A program made the translations under genes and the position numbers. DNA of 29,704 nucleotides from assembly GCA_035638495.1 (NCBI GenBank), contig DASQZW010000368.1, positions 1 through 29,704 of the forward strand. Direction: 5' to 3'. This document shows, in pieces, positions 15,138 through 22,771 of the stretch (position 1 is the stretch's first letter; each line of letters opens with the position of its first letter). The DNA comes from CF-161 sp035638495 (GTDB lineage Bacteria; Chloroflexota; Dormibacteria; Dormibacterales; Dormibacteraceae). A model generated the notes under the pieces. The model made no database searches. It was not told where the DNA came from and saw only the letters and a list, made by a program, of their open reading frames with translations.

Positions 15138-15314
15138 AACGGAACGGTCTCGTAGAGCCTCCCGCCTCCGACTCCGGGAGCCGGACTAGGGATTTCGGCA
15201 GCGTCTAGAGGGAACCCTCCGACACTCCCGGCAGGCAATCAAGGCGGTTGGCTCCACGACTAGGGTGATCCAACTTGCGCCTCACCTCCTTTGCCTCACG
15301 GGCTGTGGACTTCG
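15092..15314 (-). ncRNA. Candidate structured non-coding RNA
   Basis: This gene-free stretch folds extensively on the minus strand. The largest hairpin (15227-15302) nests five helices: CCCG/CGGG, GGCAA/UUGCC, GAGGCG/CGCCUU, GUUGG/CCAAC and CAC/GUG, with an AGGAGGU segment in one internal loop. Two more hairpins follow: GUGUC/GACGC around GAGGG-UU-CCCUC (15201-15225) and CCGGCUC/GAGUCGG (15168-15184). Three of these helices contain a G-U pair on this strand that would be an A-C mismatch on the plus strand, so the minus strand is the likely RNA. TATACT at 15326-15321 would be the -10 box, and the T-tailed stem at 15126-15099 the end, giving about 220 nt. CCCUAGUC occurs twice, once in a loop. 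I do not recognise it as 6S, SRP, tmRNA, RNase P or a known riboswitch. The ends are inferred. Confidence 0.5.
15099..15126. terminator. Strong intrinsic terminator, T-tailed on the minus strand
   Basis: GAAGGGCCCGGC (15099-15110) and GCCGGGCCCTTC (15115-15126) form a perfect 12-bp stem with an ACGC tetraloop. On the minus strand the stem is followed by GCTTTTCG, as expected for an intrinsic terminator. On the plus strand it is followed by TGCCTCCG and lies inside the last codons of the AlkZ-related gene. It probably ends the minus-strand RNA at 15092-15314 and may also stop plus-strand transcription. Confidence 0.75.
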
Positions 15315-15368
15315 GGCATAAGTATAGGGCCTGCAGGGGGCTCTTCCTTGCACTTAGACTCCAGGCCG

Positions 15369-15821
15369 GTGAAGCGCTCTCGGTACGTCGCCGTGTGCGG
15401 CGCTTCCGACCCGGATCCCGAGCAGCGCGAGCTGGCCAGGGAGGTCGGCAGGAGGCTCGCCGAGGCCGGAGCGATCGTGCTTTGCGGCGGCCTCGGCGGG
15501 GTCATGGAGGCCGCGGCAGAGGGCGCCTCGAGCGCCGGCGGCACCGTGGTCGGCATCCTGCCGGGGGCCGACCGGACCACGGGCAACCCCCACCTCACGG
15601 TGGCCATCGCCACCGGTCTCGGCGAGGCCCGCAACGCGGTCCTGACCAGCGCGGCGGACGCGGTCATCGCGGTGGGCGGCGGGTGGGGCACCCTCAGCGA
15701 GATCGGTCTGGCGCGGCATCGGGACCGGCCGGTCGTCTCGGTGGCCGGCTGGGAGCTGGAGGGGGTGCCGGTGGCGATCTCCGCCGAGGAGGCCGTGCGA
15801 GCGGCGCTCGATGAGACCTGA
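15369..15821 (+). CDS. LOG-like/TIGR00725-type Rossmann protein
   Basis: This is a 150-residue protein of the SLOG/LOG-like group. It has VAVCGASDPDPEQRELAREVGRRL at the start, then CGGLGGVMEAAAEGA and GGGWGTLSEIGLA, a variant of the PGGxGTxxE nucleotide-binding loop. Small members annotated as TIGR00725 have no settled function; LOG enzymes proper cleave nucleoside monophosphates. GTG 15369 gives the family start MKRSRYVAVCGAS; the open frame further upstream lies in the non-coding region. It overlaps the galactokinase gene by 11 bases, so it is the first gene of the sugar operon. Confidence 0.8.
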   Translation: MKRSRYVAVCGASDPDPEQRELAREVGRRLAEAGAIVLCGGLGGVMEAAAEGASSAGGTVVGILPGADRTTGNPHLTVAIATGLGEARNAVLTSAADAVIAVGGGWGTLSEIGLARHRDRPVVSVAGWELEGVPVAISAEEAVRAALDET

Positions 15822-16716
15822 GGGCGCCTGGACCGGGCGCGCGCCGGGTCGGGTCAACCTGATCGGCGAGCACGTCGACTACCTCGGCGGCATCGTGCTG
15901 CCCGCGGCGGTGGACCGCTTCACGACGGTGACTGGAGTCCCGGCCGAGCGGTGGTCCCTCGTCAGCGAGGTGGCCGACGGCCTGCCCTACGCGCACGCCA
16001 TCGGCGAGGAGCTGGGCGCGCCGCCGCAGGCGATGCAGGCGCGGTCGGACGTCCCGCCCGGTGCCGGGCTCAGCTCGTCTGCGGCGCTGCTCGTGGCGGT
16101 CGCAGCGGGTCTGCGGCCGGACATGAACGGTGGCGCCGCGGCGCTCGCCTGCCAGCGGGCCGAGCAGCGTGCGACCGGCGTCCGGGTGGGCGTCATGGAC
16201 CAGTTCGCCGCCGCGCTCGGGCGCCGCGGCCACGCGCTGCTGCTCGACTGCGGCACGCTCGAGCACCGGCCCGTGCCGTTCCCGGACGACCTGGTGATCG
16301 CCGTGATCGACTCGGGCGTCCGCCGGGCGCTGGCCGACACGCCGTACAACCAGCGGCGCCACGAGGCCGAGCGCGGGATGCCGAAGCGTCGCCGGCACGT
16401 CGATTCGGAGCTGGAGCGGGTCCGCGCGTTCGCCGCAGCGCTGGAGGCCGGCGAGCGCGACCGGCTCGGCGGGCTGCTGAATGCGTCCCACCGCAGCCTG
16501 CGCGACGACTTCGAGGTGTCGACGCCGGCCGTCGACGCGCTGGTCGAGCGGGCGTGCGCCGCCCGGGGCTGCCTGGGCGCCCGGATCATGGGCGCGGGGT
16601 TCGGCGGCAGCATCCTCGCCCTCCTCGAGTCCGGCGTCGAGACGGGCTTCGCGGCGGCGCTCGAGGGCGCGCCCGTGCGCTACTGCCGGACCGCGGACGG
16701 GGCGTTCGTGAGGTGA
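15811..16716 (+). CDS. galK: Galactokinase-like GHMP kinase, short form
   Basis: This is a 301-residue GHMP-family kinase with the galactokinase signature GRVNLIGEHVDYLGG at residues 13-27 (Thr of GEHTDY replaced by Val), the ATP loop PPGAGLSSSAAL, VMDQF with the catalytic Asp130, Arg14 in the first motif, and the third motif GARIMGAGFGGSILAL. It should phosphorylate galactose or a related sugar at C1. It is clearly shorter than typical galactokinases (about 350-400), chiefly between the second motif and the C-terminus. A different sugar, such as another aldose, cannot be excluded. It starts inside the previous gene and ends in a GTGA overlap with the GH2 gene. Confidence 0.82.
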   Translation: MRPEGAWTGRAPGRVNLIGEHVDYLGGIVLPAAVDRFTTVTGVPAERWSLVSEVADGLPYAHAIGEELGAPPQAMQARSDVPPGAGLSSSAALLVAVAAGLRPDMNGGAAALACQRAEQRATGVRVGVMDQFAAALGRRGHALLLDCGTLEHRPVPFPDDLVIAVIDSGVRRALADTPYNQRRHEAERGMPKRRRHVDSELERVRAFAAALEAGERDRLGGLLNASHRSLRDDFEVSTPAVDALVERACAARGCLGARIMGAGFGGSILALLESGVETGFAAALEGAPVRYCRTADGAFVR

Positions 16717-19325
16717 ACGACTGTCTCAACCTGCCCCTGCGGCAGGGAGCGGGCGGCATCCGCGCCCTCGGCCAGTGGGAGTGCCTGTGGCTCTCGCTGG
16801 GGGAGGGCGAGGGAGAGGGCCTGCCCGCCGGTCGGGGCCAGGGCTGGCAGCCGGTGCCCGTGCCGCACCTGCAGGCGGCCGTGGGCGGGCGCTCCGCGAT
16901 CTGGTACCGCACGCGCTTTCCCCGGCCCGACCACGACGGCCGCGTGCTCCTGCGCGTCGGCGGCGCGTTCCTGGCCACGCACGTCTGGCTCAACGGTCGC
17001 ATGCTCGGGTCGCACTACGGCTACTTCGCCCCGTTCGGGTTCGACGTCACCTCGCACCTGCGGGACCAGAACCTGCTGGTGATCTGCTGCGAGTCGCCGA
17101 TCGAGACCGATCTCTCACGCAAGCGCCACGTCATGGGCATCTTCAACGACGGCGACAGCAGGCCGTACCCGGGATCGGCGTGGTTCAGTCTGCCCGAGCC
17201 GTATCGGTGGGAGGTCCCCCTCGGGCTCTGGATGCCGGTCGAGCTCGAGTACCTGGGCGCGGTCTCGCTGGACTGGGTGCGCCTGCGGCCGAACCTCGAC
17301 GCCGGCGACGCGGGGCGGCTCGACGTCGAGGTGCGGCTGCGCAACCTCGACGGCCGCGAGATGCGAGGGGACCTGCAGGTCGAGGTGACCGGGCCGGATC
17401 TCAAGCCGCTGCGGATCAGCCGGCGCTTCCACATCCCCGGCGGCACCGAGCAGACGAACCAGATGACGCTCAGCGTGCCGAACGCCCGGCGCTGGAACCC
17501 GTGGCGGTCCGGCGACCCCGTGCTGTACCGGTGCGCGATCGCGGTCTCGATCGGCGGCCGGGAGTCGGTGCGGGCCGAGGACCAGTTCGGCTTCCGCGAC
17601 GTCGCGGTCAGCGCCAGCCACGAGGGCTGGCACATCGCCGTCAACGGCCAGCCGATGTTCGTCCGCGGCGCGAACTACATGCCCGCCCTGCGGATCGACC
17701 AGCTGACCGAGGACACGTTCCGGTCCGACCTGCGCCTGGCGCGCGAATGCAACCTGGACGCGCTCCGCGTCCACGGCCACGTGCTGCCCGACCGGTTCTA
17801 CCGGCTGGCCGACGAGGAGGGCATCCTGGTCATCGCGGACTTCCCGCTGACCCTCTCGTACGCGTACCACGCAACGGCGGAGGAGAGCCGCTTCTTCGAG
17901 ACGGCCGTCCGCGACCAGGTGCCCGAGATGGTGGAGCTGCTGCAGAACCGGCCATCACTGCTGCTCTGGATCGCGCACGACGACCCGCCCTGGGTGACCG
18001 CCAACGCGGCGCTCGCTGACGTGCACGCGGTGCGCCAGAACTACACGATCGACCACGAGATCAAGGCCATGATCGAGGCGCAGGACCCCACCCGGACGGC
18101 CCTGGCCGCGTCCGGCGACCTGGACCACCACCTCTGGCTGGGCTGGCGGGACGGCGACTGGACCGGGTACGCGGACGCGCTGCCGGGCTTCGTCACCGAG
18201 TTCGGCGCGCAAGCCGCGCCGACGCTCGGCTCCGCCGCGTGGGACGAGCTGGGCGCACGCTGGCCGGTGGCCTCCGACGACCCGCGCTGGCTCTTCGCCG
18301 GCTTCCAGCTGCCGGCATGGGCCGAGCACGGCGCCGGCCTCCCCGAGGACCACGGCAGCCTGGAGGAGTTCGTGGCCGCCGGGCAGGAGTACCAGGCGCA
18401 GCTCCTCGGCTACGCGATCGACCAGCTCCGCAAGCGCAAGTTCGAGCCGTGCTGGGGCGCGCTGGTCTACCAGCTCGTCGATCCGTTCCCGGGCATCGGC
18501 TTCGGCCTCGTGGACAGCGCACGGGTGGCGCGGAGCGCGCTCGACGTCGTCCGGGACGCGTTCGCGCCCGCGCGCGTGATCATCGATCCGGTCGGGTTCA
18601 CGCCGCTGCAGCCCTGCGGCGCCGGGTGGCGGCCCGGGGAGCCGGTGACGGTCCGGCTGGTGGTCGTCAATGACGAGCCGCGCCTGAGCGGGATGGCCGA
18701 CATCCGCTGGACGGTGTGGCGGGAGCGCCCGCTGCAGCGCAGCGCCGGGATGGGCTGGCTGCGCGACGCCGTCCGGCGCAAGTCCTACTCCGGCTCCACC
18801 AGCCTCAGCCTGCCCACCTCGGCGGAACCGGCCGTGCAGGTGACCAACCTGACCCTGCCGCTGGACGCGGAGGGCGACTACGTACTGGAGGCCGAGCTGC
18901 GCGTGCCCGGGCAGCAGCCGGTGCGCTCGGCATTCGGCTTCCGGGTCGCCGAGCGCCTGACGACCGGCCGCCGGCGGCCGATGCTGCCCGACTATCTGGC
19001 CGAGCGGATCGTCCGCCGCGACAGCCTGCGGGGCGACCGCGAGGGCGTTCGCTTCACATTGCTCAACCTGACCCGGCCGGCGGTGCTCACGCGCGTGGAC
19101 GACGTGCGACTCGACGGCCGCCAGCTCGACGGCTCGAGGGTGCTGGTGCAGACCGAGACCGGCCGGCTGCCGCTGCCGAAACGCCTCGACCTGCCGGTCG
19201 GTCGGGAGATGGAGCTCCTGGTCGAGCTGTCCGAGGAGCTCGAACGCGGCGATCACCAGCTGGAGGTGGACCTCACGCTGCCCGGCGTCGCCAGCGGCCG
19301 GGTCCGCATCACCGGTCGCACGTAG
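16713..19325 (+). CDS. Glycoside hydrolase family 2-type protein with altered acid/base site
   Basis: This is an 870-residue protein with the GH2 order. A jelly-roll sugar-binding domain (residues 1-190, YRTRFPRPDHDGRVLLRVGG, VWLNGRMLGSHYGYFAPF) is followed by an immunoglobulin-like domain, a barrel starting FVRGANYMPALRIDQ near residue 320, and a C-terminal beta region. The nucleophile is well placed as Glu496 in FVTEFGAQAAPT. About 73 residues before it, where GH2 enzymes have the N-E acid/base pair, this protein has LLWIAHDDPPW (Asp423/Asp424). It may use Asp, act on an unusual bond, or be inactive. No signal peptide is visible. It is coupled to galK by a 4-base overlap and to the exported GH5 downstream. 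Confidence 0.82.
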   Translation: MNDCLNLPLRQGAGGIRALGQWECLWLSLGEGEGEGLPAGRGQGWQPVPVPHLQAAVGGRSAIWYRTRFPRPDHDGRVLLRVGGAFLATHVWLNGRMLGSHYGYFAPFGFDVTSHLRDQNLLVICCESPIETDLSRKRHVMGIFNDGDSRPYPGSAWFSLPEPYRWEVPLGLWMPVELEYLGAVSLDWVRLRPNLDAGDAGRLDVEVRLRNLDGREMRGDLQVEVTGPDLKPLRISRRFHIPGGTEQTNQMTLSVPNARRWNPWRSGDPVLYRCAIAVSIGGRESVRAEDQFGFRDVAVSASHEGWHIAVNGQPMFVRGANYMPALRIDQLTEDTFRSDLRLARECNLDALRVHGHVLPDRFYRLADEEGILVIADFPLTLSYAYHATAEESRFFETAVRDQVPEMVELLQNRPSLLLWIAHDDPPWVTANAALADVHAVRQNYTIDHEIKAMIEAQDPTRTALAASGDLDHHLWLGWRDGDWTGYADALPGFVTEFGAQAAPTLGSAAWDELGARWPVASDDPRWLFAGFQLPAWAEHGAGLPEDHGSLEEFVAAGQEYQAQLLGYAIDQLRKRKFEPCWGALVYQLVDPFPGIGFGLVDSARVARSALDVVRDAFAPARVIIDPVGFTPLQPCGAGWRPGEPVTVRLVVVNDEPRLSGMADIRWTVWRERPLQRSAGMGWLRDAVRRKSYSGSTSLSLPTSAEPAVQVTNLTLPLDAEGDYVLEAELRVPGQQPVRSAFGFRVAERLTTGRRRPMLPDYLAERIVRRDSLRGDREGVRFTLLNLTRPAVLTRVDDVRLDGRQLDGSRVLVQTETGRLPLPKRLDLPVGREMELLVELSEELERGDHQLEVDLTLPGVASGRVRITGRT

Positions 19326-19337
19326 TGGTCGAGAAGA

Positions 19338-19390
19338 CCCTCCCCCCTCGCCGGGGAGGTGGCCCGGTCACGGGCCGGAGGGGGGGTCGC
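19338..19390 (+). repeat. Palindromic repeat element with copy 2 of the 16-base repeat
   Basis: GGCCCG (19361-19366) pairs with CGGGCC (19371-19376) around GTCA, and CCCTCC (19338-19343) can pair with GGAGGG (19377-19382). The segment ends with the same 16 bases as 163-178. It fills the gap between the GH2 stop and the preferred start of the GH5 gene, and its G-run may double as a ribosome-binding site. It looks like a short intergenic repeat of the REP type. Confidence 0.55.
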
Positions 19391-19393
19391 CGG

Positions 19394-21151
19394 GTGGCCG
19401 GCCTGCTCTTCACGGCGATCCTCTTCCTGGCGGCGGTCGGCAGCTACCCGGGTGCGACCGTGGTCGGCGTGCTGGCCGGCGTGCGGACGACGGCCGCCGC
19501 GGCGACCCCGCCCGGCTGGCTGCACGTCCAGCGGGAGGCCGGCGGGCTACCGTACATCGCCGACTCGCAGGGCCGGCGCCTCATCCTGCGGGGCGCCACG
19601 GCCGCCGGCCTGCTCGACTACTGGTCGGGCGTGGACCCGGCGGTCACCTGGCCGCCCCCGTTCTACCCCGTCGGCCCGGCGGCGTACGTCGACGGCTGCC
19701 CGGCCAACTCGTCGACCGTCCGTGTGCCGGCCCTCTGCCGCGAGGACCTAGACCAGATGCGCGCCCTCGGCTTCGATGTCCTCCGCCTGCCGCTGTCGTG
19801 GAGCCTGCTGGAGCCCGGCCCCGGCGCCATCGACCGCAGGTACCTGGACCGCGTCGCGCAGGTCGTGGGCTGGGCCCGGCAGGCCGGCCTGTACGTGATC
19901 CTGGACATGCACCAGAACGCGTACTCGCGCTTCATCCCGGCCTCGACGTCGACGCTGCCCGGCGGGACCGAGCCGGCGCGGCGCGACTACAGCGGGGCGG
20001 CGGCCTGGGCCACGTACAGCGACGGGCTGCCCTTCGAGAACTACCTGGGCCAGCGCGAGGTCGACCCGGCGGTGTTCGAGGCCGCGACGAGCTTCTGGCT
20101 GAACCGCGACCACCTCCAGGACCACTACATCGAGGCGGTCGCGGCACTCGCCCGGCGATTCCGGGACGACAGCACCGTCGCCGGCTACAGCATCTACAAC
20201 GAGCCGTGGCCGGGCTGGGCGGCGCCGCCTTTCTTCGACGATCTCTGGCTGTACCCCTTCTACCGCCGGGTGATCGACGCCATCACGGGCGCGTCGGACG
20301 GGGTGCCGTGCCCGGCGTTCGCTTCGGCACTGCCGGTCTGCGGGCACCCGGACCTGGGCGTCCACGACCAGCGCCACCTGATCTTCCTGGAGCCCGGCCT
20401 GTGGCGGCAGATCGTGGACCTGCCGACGCACGTGCCCGTGCCGGTCAGCTCGTACCCCAACCTGGTCCTCTCGATCCACGCCTACACGCACAAGTACACG
20501 GTCGACGCGCTGCTCGGGCAGGCGCCGGACCGCGCCGCCTACCCCTTCGGCGGGTACGACCAGTCGTACGCGTCCGCCGAGCTGGAGGCCAGGGCGATGG
20601 GCGCCGCGCTGTTCGTCGGCGAGTTCGGGGACGAGGTGTCGGAGGACGGGCTGCTGCTGACGAACCAGCTGCAGGAGCAGGAGCGTCACCGGGTCGGGGC
20701 GGCGTTCTGGATCTGGAAGGAGAACTGCTCGCCGAGCGCGCCGTGGGGGGTGTACGCGGGCGTCGGCCAGGGCCAGCACTGCGCGTACGACGAGCCCCCG
20801 AGCGTTCGCGACGCAGGCCCGCAGCCGTCCAGCGGGTGCCTGCGCGCCGACCGCGAGCGGCTCCTTGCTCGCGTCTACCCGGAGGCGGTCGCGGGCGACC
20901 GGTTCAGGTACGACTACGACGCCGCGACGGGCGCGTTCGAGCTGGCCGCGACCGCGCCGGCTGGCGCGGCGGAGACGCTCGTGGTCGTGCCGCCGGAGGT
21001 CCGCGGCGAGGCGTCGGTCTCCGGCTCGGCCGACCTGACCGGCATGCAGGTGGACGCGAACGGCGGCCGGGTGCTCCACGTGCGCGCCCCGGGCGGCGCC
21101 TACGCGGTGGTGGTCGCGGCCGCGCCGCTGCGGCTCACGGGCTGCGCCTGA
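19394..21151 (+). CDS. Exported GH5 glycosidase, endoglycoceramidase-like
   Basis: This is a 585-residue protein. A hydrophobic start (VAGLLFTAILFLAAVGSYPG) with a second apolar stretch up to TTAAAATPP suggests a signal peptide or N-terminal anchor. The barrel shows LRLPLSW, VILDMHQNAYSR, IYNEPWPGW with acid/base Glu270, SIHAYTHKYT, and LFVGEFGDEV with nucleophile Glu410. The NEPWPG and DMHQNAYSR forms are those of the endoglycoceramidase-related GH5 group, which cut between oligosaccharide and lipid. A C-terminal beta-sandwich (about 490-585) is also usual for that group. An in-frame GTG at 19325 exists but would translate the palindromic repeat; GTG 19394 with an upstream GGAGGG is preferred. 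The substrate is inferred only from family. Confidence 0.85.
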   Translation: MAGLLFTAILFLAAVGSYPGATVVGVLAGVRTTAAAATPPGWLHVQREAGGLPYIADSQGRRLILRGATAAGLLDYWSGVDPAVTWPPPFYPVGPAAYVDGCPANSSTVRVPALCREDLDQMRALGFDVLRLPLSWSLLEPGPGAIDRRYLDRVAQVVGWARQAGLYVILDMHQNAYSRFIPASTSTLPGGTEPARRDYSGAAAWATYSDGLPFENYLGQREVDPAVFEAATSFWLNRDHLQDHYIEAVAALARRFRDDSTVAGYSIYNEPWPGWAAPPFFDDLWLYPFYRRVIDAITGASDGVPCPAFASALPVCGHPDLGVHDQRHLIFLEPGLWRQIVDLPTHVPVPVSSYPNLVLSIHAYTHKYTVDALLGQAPDRAAYPFGGYDQSYASAELEARAMGAALFVGEFGDEVSEDGLLLTNQLQEQERHRVGAAFWIWKENCSPSAPWGVYAGVGQGQHCAYDEPPSVRDAGPQPSSGCLRADRERLLARVYPEAVAGDRFRYDYDAATGAFELAATAPAGAAETLVVVPPEVRGEASVSGSADLTGMQVDANGGRVLHVRAPGGAYAVVVAAAPLRLTGCA

Positions 21152-21153
21152 GC

Positions 21154-21885
21154 CTACTGCTCCGACGAGCCCGGGAGGAGCTCGTCCATCAGCTTCCGGA
21201 AGACCGCCTGGTCGGGGACCAGGCCCGCGAACCACAGCTCGACGTGCCCCCGGCGGCGGATCTGCGCCTCGCCCAGCGGGCTGAACGTCACGGACTCGAT
21301 GCCGTCCCACGTCAGCGGGTCGATGATCCCTTCCGCCGTCAGGCCCGCCGCGCTCACGACGAGGCCGTCGAACGTCACGTGGTCGCCGGCGTTGAGGCGC
21401 TCGTGCGCCACTTCCAGCAGCAGCGGGGTGACGCGGCGCTCGACCGCCGCGAACAGCTCCTGGTGCCCGCGCAGCTCCTCGTTCCAGGCGATGCACAGGC
21501 CGGCCTCGGCGTCGAGCTCGTAAACGGTCCGCGACCGGCGCCGCAGGTGCCTGACTTCACCCCACCGAACCGCGTCGATCCGTGACCGCCGCCGGTGCAG
21601 CAGGCCCTCGCGGCACACCGCGATGCGGCGGCCACCGTCGAGCGCGGTAGCGACGGCCAGCACCAGGCAGACGATCGCGAAGGCGACGCCGACGAGCGGC
21701 CAGACGACGCGGCCGGGGCCGGTGTCGCCGGGCGCGCCGTACCGCTCCCAGAGGGCGGTCACGACGATGGCCGCCGGCACCCCGAACGCGAACCACAGCA
21801 GCGGCGCGATCCGCGGCGCGTACACGGTCTCGACGGCGCCAAGGCCGGCCTGGTCGGCGAGACGCTCCAGCCTCCCTCGTCGCAT
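21154..21885 (-). CDS. Membrane protein with PH-like C-terminal domain, DUF6585-like
   Basis: This is a 243-residue protein with two hydrophobic helices (about residues 28-46 and 62-82: PLLWFAFGVPAAIVVTALW, VVWPLVGVAFAIVCLVLAV). A beta-rich region follows (RRIAVCREGLLHRRRSRIDAVRWGEV), then a second similar half (HVTFDGLVVSAAGLTAEG, ITW-type turn, VELWFAGLVPDQAVFRKLMDEL). The pattern resembles DUF6585-like proteins with PH-type domains, with moderate certainty. The start lies three bases after the tesB stop, so the two form an operon. The function is unknown. Confidence 0.6.
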   Translation of the reverse strand: MRRGRLERLADQAGLGAVETVYAPRIAPLLWFAFGVPAAIVVTALWERYGAPGDTGPGRVVWPLVGVAFAIVCLVLAVATALDGGRRIAVCREGLLHRRRSRIDAVRWGEVRHLRRRSRTVYELDAEAGLCIAWNEELRGHQELFAAVERRVTPLLLEVAHERLNAGDHVTFDGLVVSAAGLTAEGIIDPLTWDGIESVTFSPLGEAQIRRRGHVELWFAGLVPDQAVFRKLMDELLPGSSEQ

Positions 21886-21888
21886 GAA

Positions 21889-22737
21889 CTATTCAGGGTG
21901 CGGCATGTGTCGCCCCGGCGTCCACCTGAGCAGGCCCTCCTGCACGACGGACGCGATCAGGCGGCCGTCCCGCCGGAAGATTCGGCCCTGGGCGAGGCCG
22001 CGCGCGCCCGACGCCGCGGGCGACTCCTGCGCGTACAGCAGCCACTCGTCGGCGCGGAACGGCCCGTGGAACCACATCGCGTGGTCCAGGCTGGCCGCTG
22101 TCAGGCTCTCGGCGTCCCAGGTCAGGCCGTGCGCCAGCAGGACCGAGTCGAGCAGGGACATGTCGCTGGCGTACGCGACGGCGCACACGTGGACCAGTGG
22201 GTCGTCCGGCAGCGGCCCGCGCGCCCGCATCCACACCATGCTCCGCGGCTCCCGCGGCAGGCCGTCTCCCCGGACCCACGGCGGCTCGCCGGCGAAGCGG
22301 ATCTCCACCGGACGCAGGCGGGTCGAGCGCTCGGGCAGGCCCTCGGGGTCCGGAGCCTCCGGCATCGGCACCTGGTGCTCCAGGCCGGTCTCGGGCCGGT
22401 GAAACGAGGCCGAGAGCGTGAAGATCGCCCGCCCGTGCTGAATCGCCGTCACCCGGCGGGTGCTGAACGAGCGGCCGTCACGGGTCCGGTCGACCGTGTA
22501 GACGATCGGCACCTCGGGGTCGCCGGGCCGGATGAAGTAGGCGTGCAGCGAGTGCACGGCGCGCTCCGCCGGCACGGTCCGGCCCGCGGCCACCAGCGCC
22601 TGGCCGGCGACCTGCCCGCCGAACACGCGCTGCGGGCCCTCCGCCGGGCTACGCCCGCGAAAGATGTCCAGCTCGATGCGCTCGAGGTCGAGGATGTCGA
22701 CCAGCAGCTCGGGCCTGCTCGCCACGGGCACCTCCAT
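21889..22737 (-). CDS. tesB: Acyl-CoA thioesterase II (TesB)
   Basis: This is a 282-residue double-hotdog thioesterase. FRGRSPAEGPQRVFGGQVAGQAL, HSLHAYFIRPGDP and GRSFSTRRVTA mark the first hotdog; SLDHAMWFHGPFRADEWLLY and ARGLAQGRIFRRDGRLIASVVQEGLLR mark the second. Asp218 and Gln266 correspond to the catalytic Asp and Gln of the E. coli enzyme. The Thr of the E. coli EST motif is Pro here (ESPAASGARG), a change I believe is common in actinobacterial members. It hydrolyses acyl-CoA to free acid and CoA. It is divergent from the GT87 gene at 22772 with only 34 bases between. Confidence 0.92.
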   Translation of the reverse strand: MEVPVASRPELLVDILDLERIELDIFRGRSPAEGPQRVFGGQVAGQALVAAGRTVPAERAVHSLHAYFIRPGDPEVPIVYTVDRTRDGRSFSTRRVTAIQHGRAIFTLSASFHRPETGLEHQVPMPEAPDPEGLPERSTRLRPVEIRFAGEPPWVRGDGLPREPRSMVWMRARGPLPDDPLVHVCAVAYASDMSLLDSVLLAHGLTWDAESLTAASLDHAMWFHGPFRADEWLLYAQESPAASGARGLAQGRIFRRDGRLIASVVQEGLLRWTPGRHMPHPE

Positions 22738-22771
22738 CCGTGTGTCGTTCCGCGCCTGGCATCATCCGTGG

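Noticed and set aside
15205..15285. A 26-codon minus-strand peptide starting GTG at 15285 beside an AAAGGAGG sequence
   Set aside because: The ribosome-binding sequence touches the start codon with no spacing, the peptide matches nothing I know, and the region is better explained by nested RNA helices.
15271..15295. Plus-strand CACCTCCTTT resembling the 16S rRNA 3' end
   Set aside because: Flanking sequence does not match 16S rRNA; it is simply the complement of the AGGAGGU segment in the minus-strand RNA.
18716..19393. Upstream extension of the GH5 frame through the GH2 gene
   Set aside because: The extension is out of frame with GH2 and Arg/Ala/Pro-rich, and it includes the palindromic repeat; the hydrophobic export signal begins at GTG 19394.
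22664..22771. Upstream start for the GT87 gene at 22664
   Set aside because: It would add a Ser/Arg-rich stretch antisense to the start of tesB and cover the intergenic promoter region; GTG 22772 precedes the first membrane helix.
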